Below, piece by piece: positions 52,027-60,602 of a stretch of DNA of 64,000 nucleotides. The notes under the pieces are model-generated. The model had not been told where the DNA came from and ran no database searches. It saw only the letters and a program-made list of their open reading frames with translations. The translations under genes were made by a program, and so were the position numbers. Origin of the DNA: DATNPH01 sp036703315 (GTDB taxonomy: Bacteria; Cyanobacteriota; Cyanobacteriia; Cyanobacteriales; Coleofasciculaceae); contig DATNPH010000152.1 of the NCBI GenBank assembly GCA_036703315.1, forward strand, positions 1 through 64,000, given 5' to 3'. Every line of letters begins with the position of its first letter. The first letter of the stretch is position 1.

Positions 52027-52302
52027 GAGAGCTTAGGCGGCAAGAAGCAGTTCATCGTGGAAAATAAACTGATAGCTGATTGGAAATATCAGGGTAGGGG
52101 ATACGGGAGAGCAACAATGGTAGAGGTAATTCGCCGCCTCAAACTGTATCCTGATGTAGAGATAATTACCACTAGTTATCGCAAGTAAAATGAAATAGCC
52201 GCAAAGTTATACCAAAGTTTGGGATTTGCACTATGGGATATTGCATGGGCAAAATCTTACCCTACTGAAGTCTTCGTGAAACTTCAGGAATTTTACCAGT
52301 AG
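52027..52302 (+). pseudogene. GNAT acetyltransferase pseudogene (in-frame stop, 5' truncated)
   Basis: One frame reads FIVENKLIADWKYQGRGYGR, then ATMVEVIRRLKLYPDVEIITTSYRK, a TAA stop at 52186-52188, then NEIAAKLYQSLGFALWDIAW and on to a terminal TAG at 52300-52302. The QGRGYGRA acetyl-CoA loop and NEIAAKLYQSLGF are the signatures of spermidine/diamine-type GNATs. The stop replaces the Glu codon expected in SYRKENE (GAA to TAA). The N-terminal half of the domain is missing. Confidence 0.75.
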
Positions 52303-52353
52303 CTACCGCCGCCACATGAGTTATAAAGTGAGTCATGGCTGGATTAAACAGAG

Positions 52354-52806
52354 TCAAGGAACTGGATACTGGTCAAATTTCTGCATCAATTCAAGTAGTT
52401 CTTCTTGGCTAGGCTGTCGCCCATTCTTAGTTAGTTCAGCTAACCCCTCAAAGTACTGTTCGCGTGAATCGGCAGGACAGAACATGATTAACAGCTTCGA
52501 TCGCGTTTGTCCTGGATTGGAGAAGCCATGCGGCGTATTCTCTGGCACAAGCATGAACGCTCCTGGTGCAGCCGTTACTCTACGTTGATCAAGTACCAGT
52601 TCAACTTCACCTTCTACCACGTAGAACATTTCGGTCAGTTGCTTGTGGATATGAGGACTTGCGCCTTCGGTTCCTGGCTCCATGACAAACTCGAATAACC
52701 CAAAGTGACCCTGTGTATTTTCGCCTGTTACTTTGAAGGTGCAGGTACTCGTGCGAATCTTGACCGATGGCCCTTCTCCAGGTTGCAAAATGATAGGTAA
52801 CGACAT
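52354..52806 (-). CDS. Cupin domain-containing protein
   Basis: 150 residues. Cupin motif 1 reads PGTEGASPHIHKQLTEMFYVVEGEVEL (key His, His, Glu in HIHKQLTEMFYV) and motif 2 is VLVP-like (AFMLVPENTPHGFSN, with the last metal-ligand His). A single-domain metal-binding cupin; enzymatic activity, if any, cannot be assigned. The start is MSLPIILQPGEGPSV. Monocistronic on the minus strand. Confidence 0.87.
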   Translation of the reverse strand: MSLPIILQPGEGPSVKIRTSTCTFKVTGENTQGHFGLFEFVMEPGTEGASPHIHKQLTEMFYVVEGEVELVLDQRRVTAAPGAFMLVPENTPHGFSNPGQTRSKLLIMFCPADSREQYFEGLAELTKNGRQPSQEELLELMQKFDQYPVP

Positions 52807-52969
52807 AACAACTCCTGGTTAATTGGTGTATTTTCGACTCATTTGAAATCAAAGGTAGAGTTTGTTTGGCTGATTGATCAGTGTAGGCAATCAAGCCCGC
52901 TACTATGTTGACATTCAAAAAATTGATAACTGAGTAGCGAAAAACTGGTCACTGTTGAACTATGCTGAA

Positions 52970-55828
52970 TTACTCGATTTCCAGCTCCCAGGAATCATCA
53001 ACTGGCTCTTGCGTCCAGGAATCATCAACGGGGCTTGAGTTAACTCCAGTAGAAGATCCTGAGTAGGAGTAGGTAAACTCTGTACATTTTCCAGCAGGAT
53101 CGACGTGAAGTTCAAATAAGGGGCTATCCTCACACTGACAGCTTCCTACTTTAAAAAACCGACACACTGCACAGCAATCTTCTCCTGATGCGATCGCATC
53201 CCCGATTGCCTTCTGGCGTACAATGCTTTGTTGGGTTACAGGACTTAGTTTGAGATGAAATCCATCCCACTTGGCTTTAAGTATTCCAGATGTCGCTAAC
53301 AGTTGCCAGCGTGGATCATTCTCTACGACTTGTTCTGGGATACGTAACCACGCTCCTTCTACTTCGGCTTCAACTAATACTTCAAACTCTTGAGGAAGAC
53401 CAATTTTGGTAATTTGCGAAGCACTTAAATGGTCTGGTGCTTGACCATACTCTATCGTCTCTCCTACCTCAGGGATATGGATATAGTGTTTAGATCGCAA
53501 ATCCCCAGTCCGTGCCAACTCATGCAGCGTATCATTGGAGCCGTGAATCAAGATTAGGTGCTTAGGATTAACTTTGTTAATCACCTGAGTCAAACCTATT
53601 TTATCCGCATGAGCTGAAAGACTAAACCGTTCAATCCTTGCTCTGACCGTAATCTCCTTACCATCTAATTCAATTGTGTCTCCAGTGTGAAGATTTTGAA
53701 GCAATCGCCCTGGTGACTCTTCATCGGTGTAGCCAGAAATAAAGATAGCCGCATTCTCTCGTTCCAGCAATGTCCCGGCGTAGTAAACACTTGGACCACC
53801 AGTCAGCATCCCTGAACTAGCAACAATTACGCTCGGAGTAGCCATTGCTAAGGGTCTTTCTTTGGGAGAACCGATAGGAATAATTGGTGGATTTGAGGTT
53901 TCATTAAAGAAGGGTTCTTCTTGTTTGGCAAAGTTCTGTACAGCAGAAGGCAGTAGTTCTAGATTGCCTCTAAATGTATCTGTGACGGCTCGAACGAGTC
54001 CATCCACAAAAACAGGTATTTTGAGTTTGTTGAACAGGGCACTTGTGCGGATACCTAACAAGATTTCTTGAGCACGTCCTAAGGCAAAAGCGGGGATAAG
54101 AACATTACCGCCGCTTTGTACAACTTCCGCGATCGCCTTCATTAAAGCTGTCTCTTGATTCCTTCTAGCGGGATGAGTATCTGCCCCATAAGTAGACTCG
54201 GTAATCAGCATCTCGCAGTTGGGCAACTCAGCCAGCTTTAATCCTTCTGTCGTGCGGCTGGAGGTAGTATTGTAATCACCCGTATACAGTAAGCTTCTCT
54301 CTCCATACCTTAAATAGATGCAAGCGGCTCCCAAAATATGACCCGCATTGATAAAGCGTACTTTTAACCCAGGCAGGGGTTCAAAGTCAACGCCAATCGG
54401 TTGAGTTTCCAACCGGAACAAGGTACGGTCCAAGTCAATTTCATCAAAGAGTTCAGGCGAGTCTTCCGAGCGTTGCTGCACTTTCAAACAGTCAGTCAAC
54501 ATGACATGAGCAATCTCACGAGTGCCGGGGGTACAAATCATCCGCACACCCGGAAAACGATTTTGAAATACAGGAACGGCTCCTATATGGTCTTGATGAG
54601 CGTGAGAAATCAGCAGGAGGTCTGGGTTTTTGAGATGGTCCAGTGCTGGCAGGGGATCATAGCCTTTTGGACGAGTGCCGCAATCTAGAACGACTTCATA
54701 GGGACCAATCAGAATTCGGAAACAGGAAGCACCAATCCCTCTAGCTGCTCCCAAAGGAGTAACGCTCAAGTGATCGCTAAGCGTGTGTGTTAGCGAGGAG
54801 TCAAATGTCCCAAAGTCTTGTGTAGATTGGAGATTAGGGTGAGACGGATACTGATAAACTACTGGTTTTTTCCGACCAGCAAAAACTTTTACTCGGGCAT
54901 GAAGCTGGGTACTTCTAGAGAAAGCCTCCCATTCCCAGCTCGAAGCGGTTCGTTTTTTAGGACTTTCCAGCTCCCAATCAGAGGTGTGAGTTTCTGCAAC
55001 AAGAGCTGCGATCGCGCTATGTGCCCGTTCCGCTAACCTTGTTTCTGTGGAATCTTCAATGTCACTCTTCAGCTTATTGGATACGTCTTTTTGAGTCAGT
55101 AGACTGGCATCAGCCTGGTTACCGTTGTTAGTGGTAGGTGTCTCACTGAATGATTTTGAGGATTTAGTGGTAGGTGTCTCACTAGGTGATTTTGAGGAAC
55201 CTACTTTCTTCGTAGTGCCATTAGTCAGAACCAGACCTGTAGTTGAGTCATTCTGGCTTTGTTTTCTTTGTGTTACTGGCTCCACCACAGGTAGCGTTAA
55301 ATCAGTTTGCGCCTTTTGGGATAAGTGATGTGCTTCATCAATTGGGTGAGCTTGGAGTATTTGTAGACATTCTCCTCGACGGGCAGCTAAGACCTGCCAC
55401 AACTGCCCAATCTTCATGCGAGGGTCCGGAGAGAGAAGACTGATTTTTAGAGTTTTTACACCTGTTTGGCTAACCTTGAGCTGGACAAATTGTCCACGCT
55501 TTCCCAGTTGTACTACTCGCCCTAAAAGCCTACATTCTTCTACAGTTCCATTAGGTTCACCAATTGAGTAACTATCGATTTTCAAGGTTTGAATTATACC
55601 TGTGGAATCAGTAGTGGGGATAACCTGCCATGATTCTATGTCCTGCGGATAGTCTGCATTTGGGTCTTTCAGGCGAAATCTGGTGTTATCCCGACATATA
55701 AAATAATTCACCTCGTCCACTGATTCGATGTGTCCGATCAGGGTGAACTGGAAGATATTGGGATGATAGAGGGTTGCTTGTGTAGTAGCGTTGGGCATCG
55801 GGTTGGTGATGGGGAAGTAGCCCGTCAA
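52970..55828 (-). CDS. Beta-CASP metallo-beta-lactamase RNase with N-terminal extension and C-terminal Cys cluster
   Basis: 952 residues. Residues about 15-170 form a beta-rich (possibly OB-like) region; 180-330 is a low-complexity linker that includes a duplicated SxSETPTT unit. The catalytic core starts near residue 345 (VTPLGAARGIGASCF): motif 2 SHAHQDHIG at about 404-412, motif 3 region GHILGAACI, motif 4 LYTGDYN, and beta-CASP motifs ITESTYG, PAFALGRAQEIL, FVDGLVRAVTD, SSGMLTGGPS and FSLSAHADK, all intact. The C-terminus has CCAVCRFFKVGSCQC and a later Cys, probably binding a metal, and ends with two VDDSW units. It is likely an RNA-processing exo/endonuclease of the CPSF73-like branch. 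Met11 is an alternative start. Confidence 0.88.
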   Translation of the reverse strand: MTGYFPITNPMPNATTQATLYHPNIFQFTLIGHIESVDEVNYFICRDNTRFRLKDPNADYPQDIESWQVIPTTDSTGIIQTLKIDSYSIGEPNGTVEECRLLGRVVQLGKRGQFVQLKVSQTGVKTLKISLLSPDPRMKIGQLWQVLAARRGECLQILQAHPIDEAHHLSQKAQTDLTLPVVEPVTQRKQSQNDSTTGLVLTNGTTKKVGSSKSPSETPTTKSSKSFSETPTTNNGNQADASLLTQKDVSNKLKSDIEDSTETRLAERAHSAIAALVAETHTSDWELESPKKRTASSWEWEAFSRSTQLHARVKVFAGRKKPVVYQYPSHPNLQSTQDFGTFDSSLTHTLSDHLSVTPLGAARGIGASCFRILIGPYEVVLDCGTRPKGYDPLPALDHLKNPDLLLISHAHQDHIGAVPVFQNRFPGVRMICTPGTREIAHVMLTDCLKVQQRSEDSPELFDEIDLDRTLFRLETQPIGVDFEPLPGLKVRFINAGHILGAACIYLRYGERSLLYTGDYNTTSSRTTEGLKLAELPNCEMLITESTYGADTHPARRNQETALMKAIAEVVQSGGNVLIPAFALGRAQEILLGIRTSALFNKLKIPVFVDGLVRAVTDTFRGNLELLPSAVQNFAKQEEPFFNETSNPPIIPIGSPKERPLAMATPSVIVASSGMLTGGPSVYYAGTLLERENAAIFISGYTDEESPGRLLQNLHTGDTIELDGKEITVRARIERFSLSAHADKIGLTQVINKVNPKHLILIHGSNDTLHELARTGDLRSKHYIHIPEVGETIEYGQAPDHLSASQITKIGLPQEFEVLVEAEVEGAWLRIPEQVVENDPRWQLLATSGILKAKWDGFHLKLSPVTQQSIVRQKAIGDAIASGEDCCAVCRFFKVGSCQCEDSPLFELHVDPAGKCTEFTYSYSGSSTGVNSSPVDDSWTQEPVDDSWELEIE
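55128..55199 (-). repeat. 36-bp tandem direct repeat in the beta-CASP gene
   Basis: Two copies of a 36-bp unit (55128-55163 and 55164-55199) sharing all but a few bases. They encode two 12-residue Ser/Thr/Pro-rich units in the linker. The length being a multiple of three keeps the frame. Confidence 0.8.
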
Positions 55829-56229
55829 GATGTTCGCGTGTTGGTTGCGTTTTTCTTCACGGGCGCTATGGTTTCAGGTTAGTAAACTTAGAGGCTAGCA
55901 AACTCAGAAGGGAGAGAGTGTTCCATCAACTGCTCACCGTTATTTACTCTGTCTCCTCATACAGCCCCGATTGTGTTGGCTTGAGCCATTAAGCCACTGA
56001 CTTTCCCCTGTAGAGAAGTACACAGGGCGAATTATCAGAACGTCCTGTGGGCACATTCCAAGGCTTACGCCAATGATATCAGAGACGGAGGTAAGTGGAT
56101 CGCTCCCAAACCTAAACAAACCGATGGAAGCGAATGGACGCTAGCATCCGTTGCTTGATAGCCGAAAAGCAGACATCTGGCGTATTACCCTCTATTCAAG
56201 CTCAAGAGCAGGGTGGAGTAGCATAAAAG

Positions 56230-56262
56230 AAAAAACCCTACGGTATAACAAGCAGGGTGTGA
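56230..56262 (-). terminator. Possible minus-strand terminator
   Basis: Read on the minus strand, ACCCT...AGGGT forms a short stem followed by six T. Weak stem (5-6 bp) but a clean U tract; it could end transcripts from the decayed region. Confidence 0.4.
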
Positions 56263-56547
56263 ACAATTCCTTGAATTACATATAATTACTAACGCTTAAA
56301 GGCTACCACTGCTAAAGCTCTAGCCTATATGTGGGTAAACACATGTTCAATTAGAGCCAAATTGCTCGACATCTGAGATGTAATCGCTTGCCCTTGGAAT
56401 AGCAGCGGTGACACTACTCAGGCTGATTAGTAGTTGGTGGTACCTCGGATCAGGGATTGGGGGTTACGTCGCAATAAAAGGGTAATGCCCATTTCATCAC
56501 CATTTCATTTTTGTTTGATATGTTGCTTCCTTAAGAATAGAACTGTG

Positions 56548-56571
56548 TCCCCTCAACTTTGAGGGGATTTC
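56548..56571 (+). terminator. Hairpin TCCCCTCA/TGAGGGGA
   Basis: An 8-bp perfect stem with an ACTT loop followed by TTTCCTTT. Terminator-like for plus-strand transcription, though no gene precedes it closely. Confidence 0.45.
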
Positions 56572-57002
56572 CTTTGTACATGAAGGCACCTCAATGAAGC
56601 TATTGAAAGTCGGAAAGTATTTGATTAACTCTTAATGTATTTCTCAGGCTTGGATTGCATGTACTGTTCGGAAATTTTACCGAACATAATTTTATGTCTA
56701 TAAATAGATGATATTTGTTATCGTACTAGCTTCTATAGGTAGCTATGCACTTTGAATAATAGAGACTGGTAATGGCAAGCATAGGCAACAGGCACGGTAC
56801 ACATTTGAAAGCTTGAATCACCTAATTCTTGCTTTCTGTGTGCTTCTCAATGCGATCGCTCCGATTGTGCCTACTACCATTGTTCCTGTATAAATTCTGC
56901 TCCGATCACAGCACTTATGGACTCTTGCAAATCTCTTCTACGAATCTGAATGATGCAGTCGGACTTGATAGAACTGATACCAAATTCGTTGTTGTAACAC
57001 GA

Positions 57003-57158
57003 TTAATATAATTCGTAAACTACTTTCACCGTTGATTCACTGGGTACAGGTTCGAGGTGGAAGCCCAGTTTTTCACAAACATGCTGCATTGCCCGGTTTT
57101 CGCTAAGAATTATAGCCGTAAGTGGCTGTAATTTTTCCTGTGTGGCTATTGGAGAAGA
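57003..57158 (-). pseudogene. C-terminal remnant of a GNAT (acyl-CoA synthetase-linked type)
   Basis: On the minus strand the frame reads ATQEKLQPLTAIILSENRAM, then QHVCEKLGFHLEPVPSESTV, then KVVYELY and a stop at 57003. ILSENRAMQHVCEKLGFHL is the hallmark end of GNAT domains, in particular those fused to acetate-CoA ligase-like proteins (protein acetyltransferase type). Nothing upstream of about 57158 continues it: the MITE-like element starts three bases away, so insertion or associated deletion may have removed the rest. Confidence 0.7.
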
Positions 57159-57160
57159 TT

Positions 57161-57283
57161 AGATCTCTTGCACAAATTAATTGAAACTCCTCCCCAACCC
57201 TCAGGAGCAACGGGGAGGGAGCAAGATTTCCTCCCCCACTTCGAGGGATTGAGGGGGGTCAATCCGAGTTATGCAAGAGGTCT
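57161..57283. mobile_element. MITE-like element with terminal inverted repeats
   Basis: Left end AGATCTCTTGCACAA and right end TTATGCAAGAGGTCT are inverted repeats matching at 13 of 15 positions; the 123-bp interior is a C/G-rich, partly self-complementary sequence without coding capacity. ATT flanks both sides and could be a target duplication. Typical of small non-autonomous elements in cyanobacteria. Confidence 0.65.
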
Positions 57284-57397
57284 ATTTGAGAATACTCCTA
57301 AAATTCTTATGTCTCACGACACCTATCGTTTACCTTTGGCACAATAGTGGTAGCGGCTTACTGTGTTCAGTACGGGGCTAATTGCCAAAAATATTCC

Positions 57398-57775
57398 ATG
57401 ACTATAGTGACCTCTCAAGAAATTGCTCAGTTTCGCTCTCAATTAGCTAGTAATCCCGAAGCAATGAAAGCACTTGATGTGATCGAGGATTGTGAAGGAG
57501 ATTTGGAAGATGCCGCGATCGCGTTAGCCATTCGTGCGGGACAGCAACCTCAGAGAGACAATGCCGAATGGTTAGACGCTTTAGCCCGAAAATGCCGTGC
57601 TGTGATTTGTCAAAAGGAATTTCGGGAAGACTTGGTGAATAGCTCAGTTGGACCAATGGTCAGATACTTAGCGGAGACACCACTACTTCCGTCAATCCTC
57701 GCAACGCCAGTGCTGATGTATGTACTGAGGCAAGGCGTGAACAAGTTTTGTGAGCCACTTGACTCTCAGTTTTGA
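57398..57775 (+). CDS. Hypothetical protein, 125 aa
   Basis: Start chosen at MTIVTSQEIAQF (57398); the frame is open 17 codons further up, but those residues look unlike a protein start. The protein is mostly helical: SQLASNPEAMKALDVIEDCEGDLEDAAIALAIRAG then a Cys-containing segment and a hydrophobic C-terminal helix (LLPSILATPVLMYVL). The pattern resembles small conserved cyanobacterial proteins, but I cannot name the family. A HIP1-like site lies within. Confidence 0.6.
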   Translation: MTIVTSQEIAQFRSQLASNPEAMKALDVIEDCEGDLEDAAIALAIRAGQQPQRDNAEWLDALARKCRAVICQKEFREDLVNSSVGPMVRYLAETPLLPSILATPVLMYVLRQGVNKFCEPLDSQF

Positions 57776-57886
57776 TAGAAGGGTCAGATTCCTTTACTCG
57801 ATCATGATTAAAGTGCAAAGCCCTACTACCCGTCAATACTTAGCGCTAAGTTTTAGCGGTCGCTGGGTTGGAATGTTCAGTCAGCT

Positions 57887-58111
57887 ATGGATTTGAGAGC
57901 CTTGAGAGAACGTGCAGGGCTCACCATCCTTGACGTATCGCGTGACCTAAAATGCGCTGAATCCTCAATCCGTAATTGGGAAAAAGGCAGGACAACGCCA
58001 AAATTAGAGGTATGGCAAGTCTTTCGCCTGCGCAAGTTGTATCAATGCACAGAAGAAGAGCTAGTGCAAGCTGCTCAAGAATCAATGCTGACTCAAGAGA
58101 CGCAGCATTGA
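57887..58111 (+). CDS. Small helix-turn-helix (XRE-like) DNA-binding protein
   Basis: 74 residues comprising one HTH domain: LRALRERAGLTILDVSRDLKCAESSIRNWEKGRTTPKLEV (parts: RERAGLTILDVSRDL, SSIRNWEKGRTTPKL) is the Cro/CI-type fold with the usual WEKGRxxP end. A short helical tail follows. Probably a transcriptional regulator acting on an unlinked target. It is followed by a GAGGCGATCGC hairpin. Confidence 0.8.
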   Translation: MDLRALRERAGLTILDVSRDLKCAESSIRNWEKGRTTPKLEVWQVFRLRKLYQCTEEELVQAAQESMLTQETQH

Positions 58112-58204
58112 TTTCCCGTAGAGTGATTCGCTTGCGCGAAAGCTACTTTACCCTTCTGGTTCTCCTTTGGAGCACGAGAACGCTTCACGGACATTGAATT
58201 GAAA

Positions 58205-58244
58205 GAGGCGATCGCACTTACTGATGAGAAAATGCGATAGCCTC
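58205..58244. terminator. GAGGCGATCGC hairpin
   Basis: GAGGCGATCGCA (58205-58216) pairs with TGCGATAGCCTC (58233-58244) with one mismatch, 16-nt loop. It lies between the HTH gene and the convergent peroxiredoxin gene and contains a HIP1 site in its left arm. Resembles the hairpin at 12819-12859. Confidence 0.5.
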
Positions 58245-58364
58245 TCAAAACGGATAAACAACAATTTCTCCTGAAGTTGCCGGAGCAGTTGTTGCAGGTT
58301 CTTACAACAAAATCAGCCAGCAAGCCAACAGGATGGCTAAATCCGTCTCGACCAAGTCATCCTA

Positions 58365-59114
58365 TTATTTCACTGCTAGCTGCTGAGTACGCAAGTATTC
58401 ATCAAGGGCTTCAGAACCACCGATTAGTTTTCCGTCGATAAAAACTTGTGGCACTGTTGTTCCGCCGGCAACAGCACGTAAAGAGCGAGTGGTAATATTC
58501 TTGCCCAAAACGATTTCTTCAAAATCGATTCCGCTTTCCTTGAGAGCCTCCTTAGCGCGGGCGCAATAAGGACAACCCACTTTGGTGAACAGTGAAACAG
58601 TCTTCGGCTTAGCTGCTTCTGGGTTGATGTACTTGAGCATTGTCTCGGCGTCAGACACCTCAAAGGGATCGCCCTCAACCTCTGGTTCAATAAACATCTT
58701 TTCGATCACGCCATCGTTCACTAACATTGAATAGCGCCATGACCGCTTACCGAAACCGAGGTTTTCTTTGTCAACGAGCATTCCCATCTTCTGGCTGAAT
58801 TCACCGTTGCCATCGGGAATGAATGTGATATTTTCTGCCTCTTGAGTTTTCTGCCACTCATTCATGACAAAGGCGTCATTGACTGAAAAACAGATAATGT
58901 CATCAATGCCATTCTGTTTGAATACCCCAGCCAATTCGTTGTAACCGGGTACGTGTGTAGATGAACAAGTGGGCGTAAAGGCTCCAGGTAGCGAAAAGAC
59001 GATTACTTTCTTACCCGCAAACAGCTGATCGGTTGTGATATCAACCCATTGATTATCTTTGCGAGCTCTGAAAGTGACATTGGGAACTCTTTCCCCTTCG
59101 CGATTTCTCAACAT
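58365..59114 (-). CDS. Hybrid peroxiredoxin-glutaredoxin (Prx5-Grx fusion)
   Basis: 249 residues. The N-terminal peroxiredoxin 5-type domain (1-155) has peroxidatic Cys50 in PGAFTPTCSSTHVPGY; the C-terminal glutaredoxin domain (about 170-245) has CPYC (Cys181, Cys184) and the glutathione-binding TVPQVFIDGKLIGGSEAL. Such fusions reduce hydroperoxides using glutathione directly, with the Grx domain recycling the Prx. The gene is preceded by an inverted repeat spanning its promoter, suggesting stress regulation. Confidence 0.94.
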   Translation of the reverse strand: MLRNREGERVPNVTFRARKDNQWVDITTDQLFAGKKVIVFSLPGAFTPTCSSTHVPGYNELAGVFKQNGIDDIICFSVNDAFVMNEWQKTQEAENITFIPDGNGEFSQKMGMLVDKENLGFGKRSWRYSMLVNDGVIEKMFIEPEVEGDPFEVSDAETMLKYINPEAAKPKTVSLFTKVGCPYCARAKEALKESGIDFEEIVLGKNITTRSLRAVAGGTTVPQVFIDGKLIGGSEALDEYLRTQQLAVK

Positions 59115-59145
59115 CTATTTTGTTCCTTGAACTATTAAGACGTAC

Positions 59146-59182
59146 TCGTTATGGCTTCTATATAATACTGTAGTCATAACGA
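59146..59182 (-). promoter_or_regulatory. Operator-like inverted repeat over the Prx-Grx promoter
   Basis: TCGTTATGGC (59146-59155) and GTCATAACGA (59173-59182) are inverted repeats matching at 9 of 10 positions, with a 17-bp AT-rich spacer containing TATTATA/TATATAAT -10-like sequences. It lies 32 bp upstream of the Prx-Grx start on the minus strand. A redox or peroxide regulator is a plausible binder; the sequence does not match the PerR box. Confidence 0.5.
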
Positions 59183-59315
59183 ATATGATTTTACAAGGAT
59201 GTGTCACCAAAACCTGAATTACTGCCTTCCCAGTCTAAAATTGCGTCCTACCAGAGGACTCAACCCGTGGGTAGAGAAACACATAAGGTATTCTTCTGGT
59301 GGGGAGGGATTGAAT

Positions 59316-60602
59316 CTAAGAACGGCTACTGTTCCACTCTTGAGCGGCATCAGCAATTGCCTTATCTACGGTCTTTTCACCCAACATTGCCGCCTGCAAA
59401 TTATCATAAATTGCCTTTTGCAGCTTGTTGATGTCTTTCATCCTCGGTATCAAGACCTCTGCGTCTTGGATTTGGCTAGCAGTAATATCCCTGGCTTGCT
59501 CCACTGGTGACACCTTACCATCACCAGTTAGCGATCGCCTATACTCTTGCAACGCCTCAAGCGTAGATGGTAGGACATTCGCCGCCTTCGCAAAAGCCAG
59601 TTGATTTTCCGTATTCGTCACAAACAGAGCAAATTTTAGAGCCGCATCCGCCTTGCGGGTGTCGCGCGGGATAACCAAATTCATCACAGCAACATTCTTC
59701 TTACCCGTCTCACCAGTAATCTGCGGTGCTGCGGCTGAGACTTGACCAATGGTCGGTGCATTTTTGGTAATGGTATCCATAAACTCCGCACCACTAGACA
59801 ACAGAGCTGTCTCACCTGCCTGGTATAACTCTATAGCTCGCCGATGCCCTTGGGTAAGAGCTTCCTTAGGCATCAGCCCCTGCTTATAAAAATCTACCCA
59901 ATACTGAAATGCTGCTTTGCCTTTGGGAGTGTTAAAAGCCGCTTTCCCTTGAGCATCGACTAACTCGACTCCCATCTGGACAAACGATTCTAGTATCTCA
60001 CCTGAATCTTCCGGAACCAGCGTGATAAAAAAAGCATACTTGCCCGTCTTATCCTTTATTTGCTTCGCCACCTGCGCCAGTTCCGCATAAGTTGCAGGAG
60101 GCTTGGCAACACCCGCTTTTTGCAACAAATTCTTGTTGTAAATCGTTACTCGACTGGTGAGATACCAAGGAATGCCAAAGCTTTTATTGTTGAGGGTACT
60201 GTCTTTCCAAATCTTGGGCAAATACTGCTGGCGCACGGCTTCAGAGACTTTGGTGTCCAGATCTAACCAAGCATTGCGTACCGCCAATTGGGTAGCAAAG
60301 CTAGGATTCAGGTTTACTACATCGGGGGCAGTTTTTGCCGAAACAGCTGTCAGGATTTTGTTTTCCATCGCTGTCCAGGGAATGTCAACCCAGCGTACCT
60401 TTACGCCTTTATTTTCGGTTTCAAACTTGGCAATTAGTTGATTGAAGTAGTCGGTAAACTTTGGCTGTAACTGCATTGTCCAGAACTCAAGTTCAGGTTT
60501 TGCAGATGGCGATGGACTGGGACGACAGCTGACAACCCAGCTCAACAGCAGCCCCAACAGGGCAAGAATACCTAAACGTCTCCAAGTTCTAATTCTGCTC
60601 AT
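59316..60602 (-). CDS. ABC transporter extracellular solute-binding lipoprotein (family 1, sugar type)
   Basis: 428 residues. A lipoprotein signal peptide ends at VVSC (Cys26), then LEFWTMQLQPKFTDYFNQLIAKFETENKG and VRWVDIPWTAMENKILTAVSAKTAPDVVNLN, which are typical of family 1 binding proteins (maltose/lactose type). It would deliver sugar or a related solute to an ABC permease. No permease or ATPase gene is adjacent, so it is an orphan component. The start MSRIRTWRRLG gives a normal n-region. Confidence 0.9.
   Translation of the reverse strand: MSRIRTWRRLGILALLGLLLSWVVSCRPSPSPSAKPELEFWTMQLQPKFTDYFNQLIAKFETENKGVKVRWVDIPWTAMENKILTAVSAKTAPDVVNLNPSFATQLAVRNAWLDLDTKVSEAVRQQYLPKIWKDSTLNNKSFGIPWYLTSRVTIYNKNLLQKAGVAKPPATYAELAQVAKQIKDKTGKYAFFITLVPEDSGEILESFVQMGVELVDAQGKAAFNTPKGKAAFQYWVDFYKQGLMPKEALTQGHRRAIELYQAGETALLSSGAEFMDTITKNAPTIGQVSAAAPQITGETGKKNVAVMNLVIPRDTRKADAALKFALFVTNTENQLAFAKAANVLPSTLEALQEYRRSLTGDGKVSPVEQARDITASQIQDAEVLIPRMKDINKLQKAIYDNLQAAMLGEKTVDKAIADAAQEWNSSRS

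Larger units (their letters stand above)
55829..57346. other. 1.5-kb spacer with gene remnants, hairpins and a MITE-like element
   Basis: No intact gene is supported. It holds a short unexplained open stretch (about 56017-56158), a minus-strand terminator-like hairpin (56234-56262), a plus-strand hairpin (56548-56570), a GNAT remnant on the minus strand (57003-57158) and a MITE-like element (57161-57283). A 60-codon ORF at 56829 has no supporting features. Confidence 0.65.

Noticed and set aside
56829..57011. 60-codon ORF in the decayed spacer
   Set aside because: No ribosome-binding site and no recognisable features; it ends inside the GNAT remnant region on the other strand.
57040..57075. 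tRNA-like GGTTCGAGG sequence
   Set aside because: No cloverleaf around it; the bases belong to the GNAT remnant read on the minus strand.
59199..59510. 103-codon plus-strand ORF over the binding-protein gene end
   Set aside because: Mostly antisense to the conserved C-terminus of the solute-binding protein gene.
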